Shown here in pieces: positions 19,085 through 27,563 of a stretch of 64,000 nt of DNA (position 1 is its first letter; every line of letters begins with the position of its first letter). The position numbers and the translations under genes were made by a program. The DNA is from JADJPO01 sp046330955 (lineage in GTDB: Bacteria; Actinomycetota; Actinomycetes; Actinomycetales; Kineosporiaceae). Under the pieces are notes generated by a model. That model was not told where the DNA came from, did not search any database, and saw only the letters and a program-made list of their open reading frames with translations. The stretch lies in assembly GCA_046330955.1 (NCBI GenBank), contig JAXLRT010000005.1, forward strand, positions 163,968 through 227,967, read 5' to 3'.

Positions 19085-21270
19085 CAGGTGCGGGGCGGGA
19101 CGCGGTAGACGCGCATCGAGGGGCCGGGGACGGTGAGCACGGTGTGCGGCGGGACGGTCTCGAGGTGGGGGCCCTTGGGCTGGCCGGGTGGGGCCTCGAA
19201 GGCGCTGTCCCAGGCCAGTTCGTAGGTCTGCGCCCAGGGACGGCCGGGCAGGCGCACCTGGACCTCGCCGGGGTGGCCCTGCACCACGAGCAGCAGCGAG
19301 CCGTCGACATGGTGATCATGGCGACCCCGGACGACGGCGTGCAGGTACATCTGCAGCACCCGCAAGCCCCCGTCGTGCCACCGATCGTGGTCCATCTCGG
19401 TGCCGTCGGGGCCGAACCAGGCCAGGTCCTTGGTGCCGTCGGTGTGCACCGGGCGCCCGGCGAAGAACCGGTCCTGGCGCAACACCGGGTGCTCGCGCCG
19501 CAACCGCAACAGGTAGCGCGTGGTGGCCAGCAGGTCGTGCTGCCAGGGTTCGAGATCCCAACTCAGCCAGGAGGTCTCGTCGTCCAGGCAGTAGGGGTTG
19601 TTGTTGCCGCCCTGGCTGCGACCGAATTCGTCGCCGGCCACCAGCATCGGCACCCCGGTCGCCAGCAGCAGTGAACCCAGCAGGTTGCGCATCGCCTGTC
19701 GCCGGGCCGCCAGGATCGCCGGGTCGTCGGTCGCACCCTCGACGCCGTGATTCCAGGACCGGTTGTTGTCGGTGCCGTCGCGGTTGTTCTCGCCGTTGGC
19801 CTCGTTGTGCTTGTGGTTGTAGGCGGTCAGGTCGGCCACGGTGAACCCGTCGTGCGCCGTCACGAAGTTCACCGACGCCAGGGGACCGCGGGCAGGGCTG
19901 AAGGTGTCGGCAGACCCCGCCAATCGGGTCGCCAGGTCGCGCACCCCACCGGACGGCTCGCCGGCCGCGGCCCGCGCCCCGCCGGGCAACCAGAACTCGC
20001 GGACGCCGTCGCGGAAGTGGTCGTTCCACTCGGCGAAGGGCACCGGGAACTGGCCGGTGCGCCAGCCGTGCGGTGCGACGTCCCAGGGCTCGGCGATCAA
20101 CTTCACCCCGGCCAGCACCGGGTCGGTGCGCGCCGCCACCAGGAAGGGGTGATCGGCGTCGTACCCGTTGCGGCCGCGGGCCAGGGTGGTCGCCAGGTCG
20201 AAGCGGAACCCGTCGACGTGCATCTCGCTGACCCAGTAGCGCAACGAGTCCAGGGTCAGCTGCACCACGCGGGCCTCGGCGAAGTCCAGGCTGTTGCCGC
20301 ACCCGGTGGTGTCGACGTACCCGCCGTGGGCATCGGAGCGGTAGTAGCTCGCGGCGTCCAGGCCTCGCCACGACAGGGTGGGCCCGTCGATGCCCGCCTC
20401 ACAGGTGTGGTTGTAGACCACGTCGAGCACGACCTCGATACCGGCCGCGTGCAGCGCCTTGACCATCGCCTTGAACTCGGTCACCACCCCGATCGGGTCG
20501 TGGCTGGCGGCGTAGCCGGGGTGCGGGGCGAAGAACCCCAGCGTGCTGTAGCCCCAGTAGTTGACCCGGCTACCCCGGGCCAGATGGTCCTCATCGCCCA
20601 TCGCGTGAATCGGCAGCAGCTCGACGGTGGTCACCCCGAGCCGGTTCAGGTGGGCGATCGCCGCCGGGTGGCCCAATCCGGCGTAGGTGCCGCGCAGGTG
20701 CTCCGGAACGCCGGGCAGCCGTCGGGTGAACCCCTTGACGTGCAACTCGTAGACCACGGTGTCGGCCCACGGCACGAACGGCGGGGTGTCGCCGTCCCAG
20801 TCGAAGGTCGAGGCCTCGACCACCCCGTGGGGGGCGACCAGGGCCGAGTCGCGCGAGTCCGGCACGGTCACGTCGCCGCGCAGCCCGTCGTCCGCGGCGT
20901 AGCCGAACAGCTCGGGCACCATGGTGAGCCGCTCGCCCGGGTAGACCCCCGACGTGGGCAGCACGATGGCGCGGGCATACGGGTCGAGCAACAACTTGGC
21001 CGGGTTGTGCCACTGCATGCGGCTCGGCTCCCACGGGCCGTGCACCCGAAATCCGTAGCGCTGGCCCACCGGCACCTCGGGCACGTGAGCGTGCCAGACC
21101 CCGTGCGTCTGGTAGGGAAGGGAGATCCGGCGTTCGGACCATCCGCTGCCGGCCGGGTCGAACAAGCACAGCTCGACCCGCTCGGCGTGGGCGGCGAAGA
21201 TCGCGACATCGACCCCGTCGGCTCGGGGACGGACGCCGAGCGGGTGCGGACGCGATCTGTGGGTGGACAC
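19084..21270 (-). CDS. glgX: Glycogen debranching enzyme
   Basis: GTG 21270 (VSTHRSRPHPLGVRP) gives 728 residues; the frame upstream of it has no family sequence. GH13 isoamylase-type enzyme that hydrolyses alpha-1,6 branches of phosphorylase-limited glycogen. An N-terminal CBM48-like domain (VDVAIFAAHAERVELCLFD) precedes the barrel with VLDVVYNHTCE, VDGFRFDLATTLARG (nucleophile Asp), KLIAEPWDVAPHGWRTGQF (acid Glu) and VTAHDGFTVADLTAYN. It converges on glgP, with which it acts in glycogen breakdown. CAGACT ends six bases before the GTG, so it is probably leaderless. Confidence 0.94.
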   Translation of the reverse strand: MSTHRSRPHPLGVRPRADGVDVAIFAAHAERVELCLFDPAGSGWSERRISLPYQTHGVWHAHVPEVPVGQRYGFRVHGPWEPSRMQWHNPAKLLLDPYARAIVLPTSGVYPGERLTMVPELFGYAADDGLRGDVTVPDSRDSALVAPHGVVEASTFDWDGDTPPFVPWADTVVYELHVKGFTRRLPGVPEHLRGTYAGLGHPAAIAHLNRLGVTTVELLPIHAMGDEDHLARGSRVNYWGYSTLGFFAPHPGYAASHDPIGVVTEFKAMVKALHAAGIEVVLDVVYNHTCEAGIDGPTLSWRGLDAASYYRSDAHGGYVDTTGCGNSLDFAEARVVQLTLDSLRYWVSEMHVDGFRFDLATTLARGRNGYDADHPFLVAARTDPVLAGVKLIAEPWDVAPHGWRTGQFPVPFAEWNDHFRDGVREFWLPGGARAAAGEPSGGVRDLATRLAGSADTFSPARGPLASVNFVTAHDGFTVADLTAYNHKHNEANGENNRDGTDNNRSWNHGVEGATDDPAILAARRQAMRNLLGSLLLATGVPMLVAGDEFGRSQGGNNNPYCLDDETSWLSWDLEPWQHDLLATTRYLLRLRREHPVLRQDRFFAGRPVHTDGTKDLAWFGPDGTEMDHDRWHDGGLRVLQMYLHAVVRGRHDHHVDGSLLLVVQGHPGEVQVRLPGRPWAQTYELAWDSAFEAPPGQPKGPHLETVPPHTVLTVPGPSMRVYRVPPRT

Positions 21271-21276
21271 GGCGGC

Positions 21277-21282
21277 AGTCTG
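21277..21282 (-). promoter_or_regulatory. -10 element of a leaderless promoter (glgX)
   Basis: Minus-strand CAGACT six bases before GTG 21270. The divergent neighbour at 21358 has the same arrangement. Confidence 0.4.
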
Positions 21283-21344
21283 CCTGACGCCACCGACAGT
21301 GGCACAGAGGCCAGCGGGCACGGCCTGTCGAGCGGGCGGACGGT

Positions 21345-21350
21345 TACGCT
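21345..21350 (+). promoter_or_regulatory. -10 element of a leaderless promoter (YbjN-like gene)
   Basis: TACGCT ends seven bases before GTG 21358. Confidence 0.42.
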
Positions 21351-21357
21351 CACCTGC

Positions 21358-21870
21358 GTGACGGATCCGACCGCCCTGCCGAACTTCATCCCCTCCACCG
21401 GCCCCGCGCCGAGCCCGCAGCCGGCTCCTCAGCCCGCCGGTCACCCCGGCAGCGCCGGCTTCGCGTTGCGCGATCTGGTGGTCGAGGCGTTGAGCAGCGA
21501 GGGTTTTCGACCCGAGATCGACGAGGACGGCGACGTGGTGGCCCGGGTCTCGGGTCAGCCGATGTTCCTGCGCTGCTTCGAGACGGCGCCGCCGATGATG
21601 CGGGTGTGGTCGCAGTGGATGCTGGACGACGCGGTGCCGGGTGATGAGCTGATGCGCCTGCGCGCGGCCAACGCGATGACCGCGGTGCTCAACCTGATCA
21701 AGGTCACCCTGATGACCGACCGGCTGGTCGTCGCCGTCGACCTCACGGTGCACCCGGCGATGGATCTGGCCACCTTGCTGACCGCCACGCTCGAGGCGGT
21801 GCGCGACGGGGTGACCAGCTGGCACGGCACGCTGGTTCAGCTGCTCGAGGAGCAGGCGGCCGGCATCTGA
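21358..21870 (+). CDS. YbjN-domain protein
   Basis: 170 residues from a GTG: a Pro/Ala-rich tail of about 30 residues and then the YbjN fold, DLVVEALSSEGFRPEIDEDG, VVARVSGQPMFLRCFET, AANAMTAVLNLIKVTLMTD and RLVVAVDLTVHPAMD. YbjN-type domains resemble type III secretion chaperones and are common in actinobacteria, often as pairs near glycogen or phosphoglycerate mutase genes; the function is unknown. Here it is divergent from glgX with 87 bp between starts. It could be a small binding or chaperone protein; nothing indicates an enzyme. Confidence 0.75.
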   Translation: MTDPTALPNFIPSTGPAPSPQPAPQPAGHPGSAGFALRDLVVEALSSEGFRPEIDEDGDVVARVSGQPMFLRCFETAPPMMRVWSQWMLDDAVPGDELMRLRAANAMTAVLNLIKVTLMTDRLVVAVDLTVHPAMDLATLLTATLEAVRDGVTSWHGTLVQLLEEQAAGI

Positions 21871-21948
21871 GTCGCTCCTCGGGTCGCGGGGAGAGCCGCG
21901 GGGGAGTCGCCGGCAGAGCCGGGGGTGACCTGCGCCTCGCGACGGTGG

Positions 21949-21978
21949 CTGACGGCGTGGACGCCGACCGCCTAGGCT
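21949..21978 (+). promoter_or_regulatory. Possible promoter of the crotonase gene
   Basis: CTGACG (21949-21954), an 18-bp spacer and TAGGCT (21973-21978) lie about 55 bases before the ATG at 22036, leaving a leader with a GGAGG site. Confidence 0.35.
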
Positions 21979-22035
21979 CGCGCTCGTCGTCCGGGCTCGT
22001 GCGGCTCGGAACCGGGTGCGAGCGTGGAGGTCGTG

Positions 22036-22815
22036 ATGGGTCAGTTCGTGCGGCTCGAGGTGGACGGCGGGATCGGCACCATCCGCCTGGACCGGCCGAA
22101 GATGAACGCCCTGGACGCCGCGATGCAGGAGGAGATCCGCGCGGCGGCGCTGGAGGCGGCCGAGCGCCGTGACGTCTCGGCGGTGATCGTCTACGGCGGC
22201 GAGAAGGTGTTCGCCGCCGGGGCCGACGTCAAGGAGATGGCGGCCATGAGCTACACCGAGATGGTCGATCGCTCCGGCGCGCTGCAGTCCTCGTTCTCGG
22301 CGGTCGCGGCGATCCCCAAGCCGACCGTCTCGGCGATCACCGGCTACGCCCTGGGTGGCGGCTGCGAGCTGTCGTTGTGCACCGACTTCCGGATCGCGGG
22401 CGAGAGCGCCAAGCTCGGTCAGCCCGAGATCCTGCTCGGCATCATTCCCGGCGCCGGTGGCACCCAGCGGTTGCCCCGGCTGATCGGACCGGCCAAGGCC
22501 AAGGACCTGATCTTCTCCGGCCGGTTCGTGGACGCCGCCGAGGCGCTCGCGATCGGACTGGTGGACGCCGTCGTCCCGGACGAGGAGGTCTACACCGCGG
22601 CCGTGGCGATGATGACGCGCTACGTGGGCGCGGCGTCCTATGCCCTGCGGGCGGCGAAGGAGTCGATCGACCGCGGCGGCGAGGTCGACCTGGTCACCGG
22701 GCTCGAGATCGAGCGGATGGCCTTCAGCGGCCTGTTCGCCACCGCCGACCGGTCCATCGGCATGAACTCGTTCGTGGAGTCCGGACCGGGCAAGGCCCAG
22801 TTCGAGGGCCGCTGA
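22036..22815 (+). CDS. Enoyl-CoA hydratase/isomerase (crotonase family)
   Basis: 259 residues; ATG 22036 preceded by GGAGG with a 5-base spacer. The crotonase core is clear: FAAGADVKEMAAM (oxyanion-hole region and CoA binding), GYALGGGCELSLCTDFRIA, and PEILLGIIPGAGGTQRLPR, with the catalytic Glu of the PE motif conserved. This pattern fits enoyl-CoA hydratases that hydrate trans-2-enoyl-CoA in beta-oxidation. The following ETF genes would take electrons from acyl-CoA dehydrogenases, which fits fatty-acid or branched-chain amino-acid oxidation. Exact substrate length is unknown. Confidence 0.88.
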   Translation: MGQFVRLEVDGGIGTIRLDRPKMNALDAAMQEEIRAAALEAAERRDVSAVIVYGGEKVFAAGADVKEMAAMSYTEMVDRSGALQSSFSAVAAIPKPTVSAITGYALGGGCELSLCTDFRIAGESAKLGQPEILLGIIPGAGGTQRLPRLIGPAKAKDLIFSGRFVDAAEALAIGLVDAVVPDEEVYTAAVAMMTRYVGAASYALRAAKESIDRGGEVDLVTGLEIERMAFSGLFATADRSIGMNSFVESGPGKAQFEGR

Positions 22816-22863
22816 CCAACCCGCCCTCGGCTGCCCGCCCCAACCCGCCCTCGGCTGCCCGCC
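22816..22863. repeat. Two exact 24-bp tandem repeats
   Basis: 22816-22839 and 22840-22863 are identical, beginning CCAACCCGCCCTCGG. The next nine bases (22864-22872) start a third copy that turns into the left arm of the long inverted repeat. Confidence 0.85.
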
Positions 22864-22969
22864 CCAACCCGCTCATGCTCCGCAGGTGACGGATTCGACG
22901 TCCGCAAAGGGCGAAATGTCCGTCACCAGAGGAGCATCGTCGGTCGCCTGCGGAGCATGAGCGGGTTGG
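22864..22969. repeat. 23-bp perfect inverted repeat with a nested stem
   Basis: Arms 22864-22886 and 22947-22969 are exact complements (left arm begins CCAACCCGCTCATGC). The 60-base interior starts and ends with a second pair, TGACGGA (22887-22893) and TCCGTCA (22919-22925). It may act as terminator between the crotonase gene and etfB or as a small non-autonomous repeat element. Confidence 0.8.
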
Positions 22970-23166
22970 GTCGGGGTGGGTAATCCGGGTCACACCGGGG
23001 TCGTCGTGCGGGCGGAAGCTACCCATGGGTAACATGGGCCGGCCCGGGGTCCGCGGTCCGGTCCGTGCCCGATGTGAGCAAGGCCGCTGTGACGCTCGGG
23101 CACCCGGGGCCGGGGTGTGACACCCTGGCGCCAGCAACCCGCGTCGACTGCAGGAGGTCGCCCAGC

Positions 23167-23943
23167 ATGAAGATCGTCGTGTGCGTGAAGCACGTTCCGG
23201 ACGCCACCGGCGACCGTCATTTCACCGATGACCACACGGTGGATCGCGAAGGGGTCGACGGGCTGCTCTCCGAGCTGGACGAGTACGCGGTCGAGGAGGC
23301 GCTGACCATCGAGGGCGCCACGGCCTCGACGGTCACCGTGGTCTGCATGGGTCCCGAAGGGGCAGCGGATGCGATCCGCAAGGCGCTGCAGATGGGCGCC
23401 GACGCCGGGGTGCACATCATGGACGACGCCCTGGCCGGTTCCGACGCCCTGGCCACCTCCAAGGTGCTCGCCGCCGCCATCTCGACCATGGAGTACGACC
23501 TGGTGCTGACCGGCATGTCCTCGACCGACGGCCTGATGGGCGTGGTGCCGGCGATGCTCGCGCAGCGGCTCGGCCTGCCCCAGGTGACCCTGGCCGGCAA
23601 GGTCGAGGTGGACGGCAGCACGGTACGTATCGAGCGGGACGGCGACACCGCCACCGAGGTGATCGAGGCCTCGATGCCGGCGCTGATCAGCGTCACCGAC
23701 CAGATCAACGACCCGCGCTACCCCTCGTTCAAGGGGATCATGGCGGCCAAGAAGAAGCCGGTGACCACGCTGTCCCTGGCCGACCTGGGCCTGAGCCCGG
23801 AGGACGTCGGCCTGAGCGCCGCCTGGACCGTGGTCGAGGCGGTCGCCGCCCGGCCGCCGCGCGCCGCCGGCCAGCGGATCACCGACGACGGGGACGGCGG
23901 CACCCGCCTGGTCGAGTACCTCGCCGGCGCCAAGCTCGTCTGA
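23167..23943 (+). CDS. etfB: Electron transfer flavoprotein beta subunit
   Basis: 258 residues; ATG 23167 with AGGAGG nine bases upstream. Starts MKIVVCVKHVPDATGDRHF, typical of group I ETF beta. Conserved parts: LSELDEYAVEEALTIEG, VVCMGPEGAADAIRKALQMG, TGMSSTDGLMGVVPAMLAQ and SVTDQINDPRYPSFKGIMAAKKKP, the last holding the AMP-binding and partner-recognition loop. With EtfA it binds FAD and passes electrons from acyl-CoA dehydrogenases to ETF:quinone oxidoreductase. The etfB-etfA, cysteine desulfurase, mnmA order is also found in mycobacteria. Confidence 0.95.
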   Translation: MKIVVCVKHVPDATGDRHFTDDHTVDREGVDGLLSELDEYAVEEALTIEGATASTVTVVCMGPEGAADAIRKALQMGADAGVHIMDDALAGSDALATSKVLAAAISTMEYDLVLTGMSSTDGLMGVVPAMLAQRLGLPQVTLAGKVEVDGSTVRIERDGDTATEVIEASMPALISVTDQINDPRYPSFKGIMAAKKKPVTTLSLADLGLSPEDVGLSAAWTVVEAVAARPPRAAGQRITDDGDGGTRLVEYLAGAKLV

Positions 23944-23980
23944 CCGACCGACCAGAGTTCACCGCAGGAGGCACATCCCC

Positions 23981-24946
23981 ATGGCACAGATCCTCGTCCT
24001 GGTCGACCACGTCGACGGCACCGTGCGCAAGACCACCACCGAGTTGCTCACGCTGGCGGCCCGGCTGGGCACGCCGTCCGCCGTGTTCATCGGCGACAAC
24101 CCGGACGCCGCGCTCGGCGTCCTGACCGAGTTCGGCGCCGCCACCGTGTACACCGTGCCCGCCACGGGGCTGACCGACTACCTGGTCGCGCCCAAGGCCG
24201 AGGCGCTGGCGGCCGCGGTCGCCGCGGCCGGCGAGGTCGGCGGCGTCCTGATCTCCTCGACCCCCGAGGGCAAGGAGGTCGCCGCGCGGTTGGCGGTCAC
24301 CCTGGACTCGGGTCTGATCACCGACGCGGTCGACGTCCAGCCGGGCGACGGCGGCCCGGTCACCACGCAGTCGGTGTTCGCCGCCGGGTTCTCGGTGACG
24401 GCCCGGGTGACCCATGGCACCCCGATCATCACCGTCAAGCCGAACAGCGTCGAGCCCGCGCCGGTCGCCGGCGCCGAACCGCCGGCCGTGGTGCCGGTGG
24501 CGGTGACCGTGACCGACCTGGCCAAGGCGGCGCGGATCGTCGAGCGCAAGCCCAAGGCCAAGTCCGGCCGGCCCGACCTGACCGAGGCGGCCATCGTGGT
24601 CTCGGGTGGGCGCGGCACGGGTGGCGACTTCGCGCCGGTCGAGGCGTTCGCCGACGCCGTCGGTGCCGCGGTCGGTGCCTCGCGCGCCGCGGTGGACGCC
24701 GGGTGGTACCCGCACTCGAACCAGGTCGGCCAGACCGGCAAGCAGGTCAGCCCGCAGTTGTACGTCGCCTGCGGCATCTCCGGCGCGATCCAGCACCGGG
24801 CCGGGATGCAGACCTCCAAGACCATCGTGGCCATCAACAAAGACCCCGAGGCGCCCATCTTCGAGCTGGCGGACTTCGGCGTGGTGGGCGACCTGTTCGC
24901 CGTCCTGCCGCAGGCGACGGCCGAGGTCACCAAGCGCAAGGGGTGA
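23981..24946 (+). CDS. etfA: Electron transfer flavoprotein alpha subunit
   Basis: 321 residues, 37 bases after etfB, with AGGAGG before the ATG. The N-terminal domain starts AQILVLVDHVDGTVRKTT. The C-terminal FAD domain has VVSGGRGTGGDFAPVEAFAD, VGASRAAVDAGWYPHSNQVG, YVACGISGAIQHRAGM and IVAINKDPEAPIFELADFG, which together build the FAD site. Partner of EtfB. Confidence 0.95.
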   Translation: MAQILVLVDHVDGTVRKTTTELLTLAARLGTPSAVFIGDNPDAALGVLTEFGAATVYTVPATGLTDYLVAPKAEALAAAVAAAGEVGGVLISSTPEGKEVAARLAVTLDSGLITDAVDVQPGDGGPVTTQSVFAAGFSVTARVTHGTPIITVKPNSVEPAPVAGAEPPAVVPVAVTVTDLAKAARIVERKPKAKSGRPDLTEAAIVVSGGRGTGGDFAPVEAFADAVGAAVGASRAAVDAGWYPHSNQVGQTGKQVSPQLYVACGISGAIQHRAGMQTSKTIVAINKDPEAPIFELADFGVVGDLFAVLPQATAEVTKRKG

Positions 24947-24978
24947 GCCCGGGCGCGCCGGGTGTCGGGGGCGCCGCT

Positions 24979-24984
24979 TAGACT
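24979..24984 (+). promoter_or_regulatory. -10 element of a leaderless promoter (cysteine desulfurase)
   Basis: TAGACT ends six bases before GTG 24991. No ribosome binding site precedes the GTG. Confidence 0.5.
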
Positions 24985-24990
24985 CCGCGG

Positions 24991-26277
24991 GTGAGTGTCT
25001 ACCTCGACCACGCCGCGACCACGCCCGTGCGGCCGCAGGCCGTGGCGGCGATGTGCGAGGTGCTGGCCCAGGTCGGCAACGCCTCGTCGTTGCACACCTC
25101 GGGTCGGCGGATGCGCCGGGTCGTCGAGGAGGCGCGGGAGCAACTGGCTGCCGTACTCGGGGCGGGCCCCAGTGAGGTGATCTTCACCGGCGGTGGTACC
25201 GAGGCCGACAACCTGGCGGTCAAGGGCCTGTTCTGGTCGCGGCGCGCCGTCGACCCCCGGCGCCGCCGGGTGATCGCCTCGGCGGTCGAGCATCACGCGG
25301 TGCTCGACCCGGTCGAGTGGCTGGCCGAGCACGAGGGTGCGGAGGTGGTCTGGCTGCCGGTCGACGCGGCCGGTCGGGTCGACCCCGAGGCGGTGCGCGG
25401 CGCGATCCTGGACGGCGAGCACGGCGCGGACGGCGTCGCGCTGGTCAGCGTGATGTGGGCCAACAACGAGGTCGGCACCGTGCAGCCGATCACCGAGATC
25501 GCCGCCGTGGCCCGCGAGTACGGGGTTCCGGTGCACACCGATGCCGTGCAGGCGGTCGGCTCGCTGCCGGTGAGCTTCGCGGCGTCCGGGGTCGATGCCA
25601 TGACCGTGAGCGGCCACAAGCTCGGCGGCCCGGTCGGGGTCGGTGCCCTGCTCGCCCGGCGCGGACTGCAGCTGACCCCGGTGCTGCACGGCGGCGGGCA
25701 GGAGCGGCAGATCCGTTCCGGCACCCTGGATGCGGCGGCGATCACGGGAATGGCGACGGCGGCCCGGCTGTCGGCGGACAGCCTCGCGGACGGCGAGGCG
25801 CAGCGGCTGGCCCGGTTGCGCGACGCGCTGGTCACGGCGGTGCTGGCCGAGGTGCCGGACGCCGTGCTGCGCGGAGCGCCGATCGAGGCCGCGGCCGACG
25901 GCGGCTACGGACGGCTGCCGGGCAACGCGCACTTCACCTTCCCGGGGTGTGAGGGTGACTCGTTGCTCTACCTGCTCGATGCCCGGGGCGTGGAGTGCTC
26001 GACCGGGTCGGCCTGCCAGGCGGGGGTGCCTCAGCCGAGCCACGTGCTGCTGGCCATGGGCGTGCCGTCGGTGCAGAGTCGCGGGGCGTTGCGGTTCACC
26101 CTGGGCTGGAGTTCCACCGCGGACGACGTGGCCGCCCTGGTCGAGGCCATCGGTCCGGCGGTGGCGCGGGCGCGACGCGCCGGGCTGACCGGGTTGGTGG
26201 GCAACGGCTCTCACGGTGCGACGGGTACGCCGGACTCATCGGGTGCATCGGCTGCGCACGAGGCGAGTTCGTCATGA
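24991..26277 (+). CDS. Cysteine desulfurase (IscS/NifS-like)
   Basis: 428 residues from a GTG. PLP enzyme taking sulfur from cysteine as an enzyme persulfide. Motifs: VYLDHAATTPVRPQAV, FTGGGTEADNLAVKGL, the PLP lysine in MTVSGHKLGGPVGVGALL, and the sulfur-carrying Cys in VECSTGSACQAGVPQPSH. The last 30 residues are Gly/Ser/Ala-rich and probably disordered. It overlaps mnmA by four bases (ATGA), so the sulfur donor and the tRNA thiolase are made together; in M. tuberculosis the same pair is adjacent. No Fe-S scaffold gene is nearby, which supports a role in tRNA 2-thiolation. Confidence 0.93.
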   Translation: MSVYLDHAATTPVRPQAVAAMCEVLAQVGNASSLHTSGRRMRRVVEEAREQLAAVLGAGPSEVIFTGGGTEADNLAVKGLFWSRRAVDPRRRRVIASAVEHHAVLDPVEWLAEHEGAEVVWLPVDAAGRVDPEAVRGAILDGEHGADGVALVSVMWANNEVGTVQPITEIAAVAREYGVPVHTDAVQAVGSLPVSFAASGVDAMTVSGHKLGGPVGVGALLARRGLQLTPVLHGGGQERQIRSGTLDAAAITGMATAARLSADSLADGEAQRLARLRDALVTAVLAEVPDAVLRGAPIEAAADGGYGRLPGNAHFTFPGCEGDSLLYLLDARGVECSTGSACQAGVPQPSHVLLAMGVPSVQSRGALRFTLGWSSTADDVAALVEAIGPAVARARRAGLTGLVGNGSHGATGTPDSSGASAAHEASSS

Positions 26278-27368
26278 GGGTGCTGGCGGCGATGAGCGGC
26301 GGGGTGGACTCGGCCGTCGCGGCGGCGCGGGTGCGCGACGCCGGGCACGAGGTGGTCGGCGTCCACCTGGCGCTGTCGCACCGGCCCGCCACCGAGCGGA
26401 CCTCGGCCCGGGGGTGTTGCACCATCGAGGACGCCGGCGATGCCCGCCGGGTGGCCGACCGGCTCGACATCCCGTTCTACGTCTGGGACCTGGCCGAGCG
26501 GTTCGCGCAGGACGTGATCGAGGACTTCGTCGCCGAGTACCAGGCCGGACGCACCCCGAACCCCTGCCTGCGGTGCAACGAGAAGATCAAGTTCTCGGCC
26601 CTGCTCGACAAGGCGCTCGCGCTCGGCTTCGACGCCGTGGCCACCGGTCACTACGCCCGGCTGGTCACCTCCGGCGGGCAGGTGCAGTTGCACCGCGCGG
26701 TGGACGCGGCCAAGGACCAGTCCTATGTGCTGGCCGTGCTCACCCCGGCGCAGTTGGCGCATGCCCTGTTCCCGCTGGGGGATTCGACCAAGCCCGAGAT
26801 CCGGGCCGAGGCGGCGGCCCGGGGGTTGCGGGTGGCCGACAAGCCCGACTCACACGACATCTGCTTCATCCCGGACGGCGACACCGCGGGCTTCCTGGCC
26901 GACCGGCTGGGACGGCGTCCGGGGGCGATCGTCGATGCCGACGGGACGACGGTGGGGCATCACGAGGGGGCCTACGCCTTCACCGTCGGCCAGCGGCGGG
27001 GCCTGGCCCTGGGGGAGCCGGCCCCGGGTGGACAGCGCCGTTACGTGCTGGCGATCGAACCGGTGAGCAACACCGTCCGGGTCGGCCCGGCGGCGGCGCT
27101 GGAGGTCGGCGAGATCGTGGGGGAGCGGGCCACCTGGTGTGGCCCCGCGCCGCAGAGCGGCGCCCGGGTGGGGGTGCAGGTGCGCGCCCACGGCGAGGAG
27201 GTGGCCGCCGAGGTGGTCCTGGTCGAGCCGGCTGCCCCGGAGGGCGCCGGCCGGGTGCGCGTCGTCCTGGACTCGACGCTGCGCGGGGTGGCCCCCGGGC
27301 AGGCGCTGGTGCTGTACGACGGCACCCGGGTGATCGGCTCGGCCACGATCACGTCAGCGGGGAGCTGA
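26274..27368 (+). CDS. mnmA: tRNA-specific 2-thiouridylase
   Basis: 364 residues starting MRVLAAMSGGVDSAVAAARV, where SGGVDS is the PP-loop ATP site. It makes 2-thiouridine at wobble U34 of tRNAs for Lys, Glu and Gln. The two catalytic cysteines are visible: NPCLRCNEKIKF (nucleophile region) and SHDICFIPDGD. The region around GHYARLV binds tRNA, and the C-terminal beta barrel is present (VGQRRGLALGEPAPG). The start overlaps the cysteine desulfurase stop as ATGA, indicating translational coupling. Confidence 0.96.
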   Translation: MRVLAAMSGGVDSAVAAARVRDAGHEVVGVHLALSHRPATERTSARGCCTIEDAGDARRVADRLDIPFYVWDLAERFAQDVIEDFVAEYQAGRTPNPCLRCNEKIKFSALLDKALALGFDAVATGHYARLVTSGGQVQLHRAVDAAKDQSYVLAVLTPAQLAHALFPLGDSTKPEIRAEAAARGLRVADKPDSHDICFIPDGDTAGFLADRLGRRPGAIVDADGTTVGHHEGAYAFTVGQRRGLALGEPAPGGQRRYVLAIEPVSNTVRVGPAAALEVGEIVGERATWCGPAPQSGARVGVQVRAHGEEVAAEVVLVEPAAPEGAGRVRVVLDSTLRGVAPGQALVLYDGTRVIGSATITSAGS

Positions 27369-27563
27369 CGGCTGCACGCTGTCGGCAGGAGTGGGCAGCT
27401 GTCGGCATGCTCCGCAGCGGCGGCTGGATACGTCCCGGGCTGTGACGTGCCTCTCAGCCTCATGAAGAAATCCTCATCGCCGAGAGTGTGTGACACGTCA
27501 GGGGATCACGTACGGTGCGGAGACCGGCTGCGTCGCCGGCCCGCGAGAGAAAGTGATCTCCCC
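27369..27563. other. Region upstream of the PKD protein
   Basis: 195 bases. GTGACA (27490-27495), a 15-bp spacer and TACGGT (27511-27516) could be a promoter. CATGCTCCGCAG at about 27408 resembles the arm of the inverted repeat at 22.9 kb, so this may be a degenerate member of that repeat. Confidence 0.35.

Larger units (their letters stand above)
22816..23166. other. 351-bp gap with tandem repeats, a long inverted repeat and small palindromes
   Basis: The left part is the repeat structure at 22816-22969 described separately. The right part holds TACCCATGGGTA (23020-23031), a perfect 12-bp palindrome, GGGTGT-g-ACACCC (23113-23125), and the AGGAGG site of etfB. No gene is supported. Confidence 0.6.

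Noticed and set aside
22816..22969. CRISPR array
   Set aside because: The two 24-bp repeats are directly adjacent with no spacers, and no cas gene is present.
24178..26214. 678-codon minus-strand open frame
   Set aside because: Antisense to etfA and the cysteine desulfurase, both certain genes.
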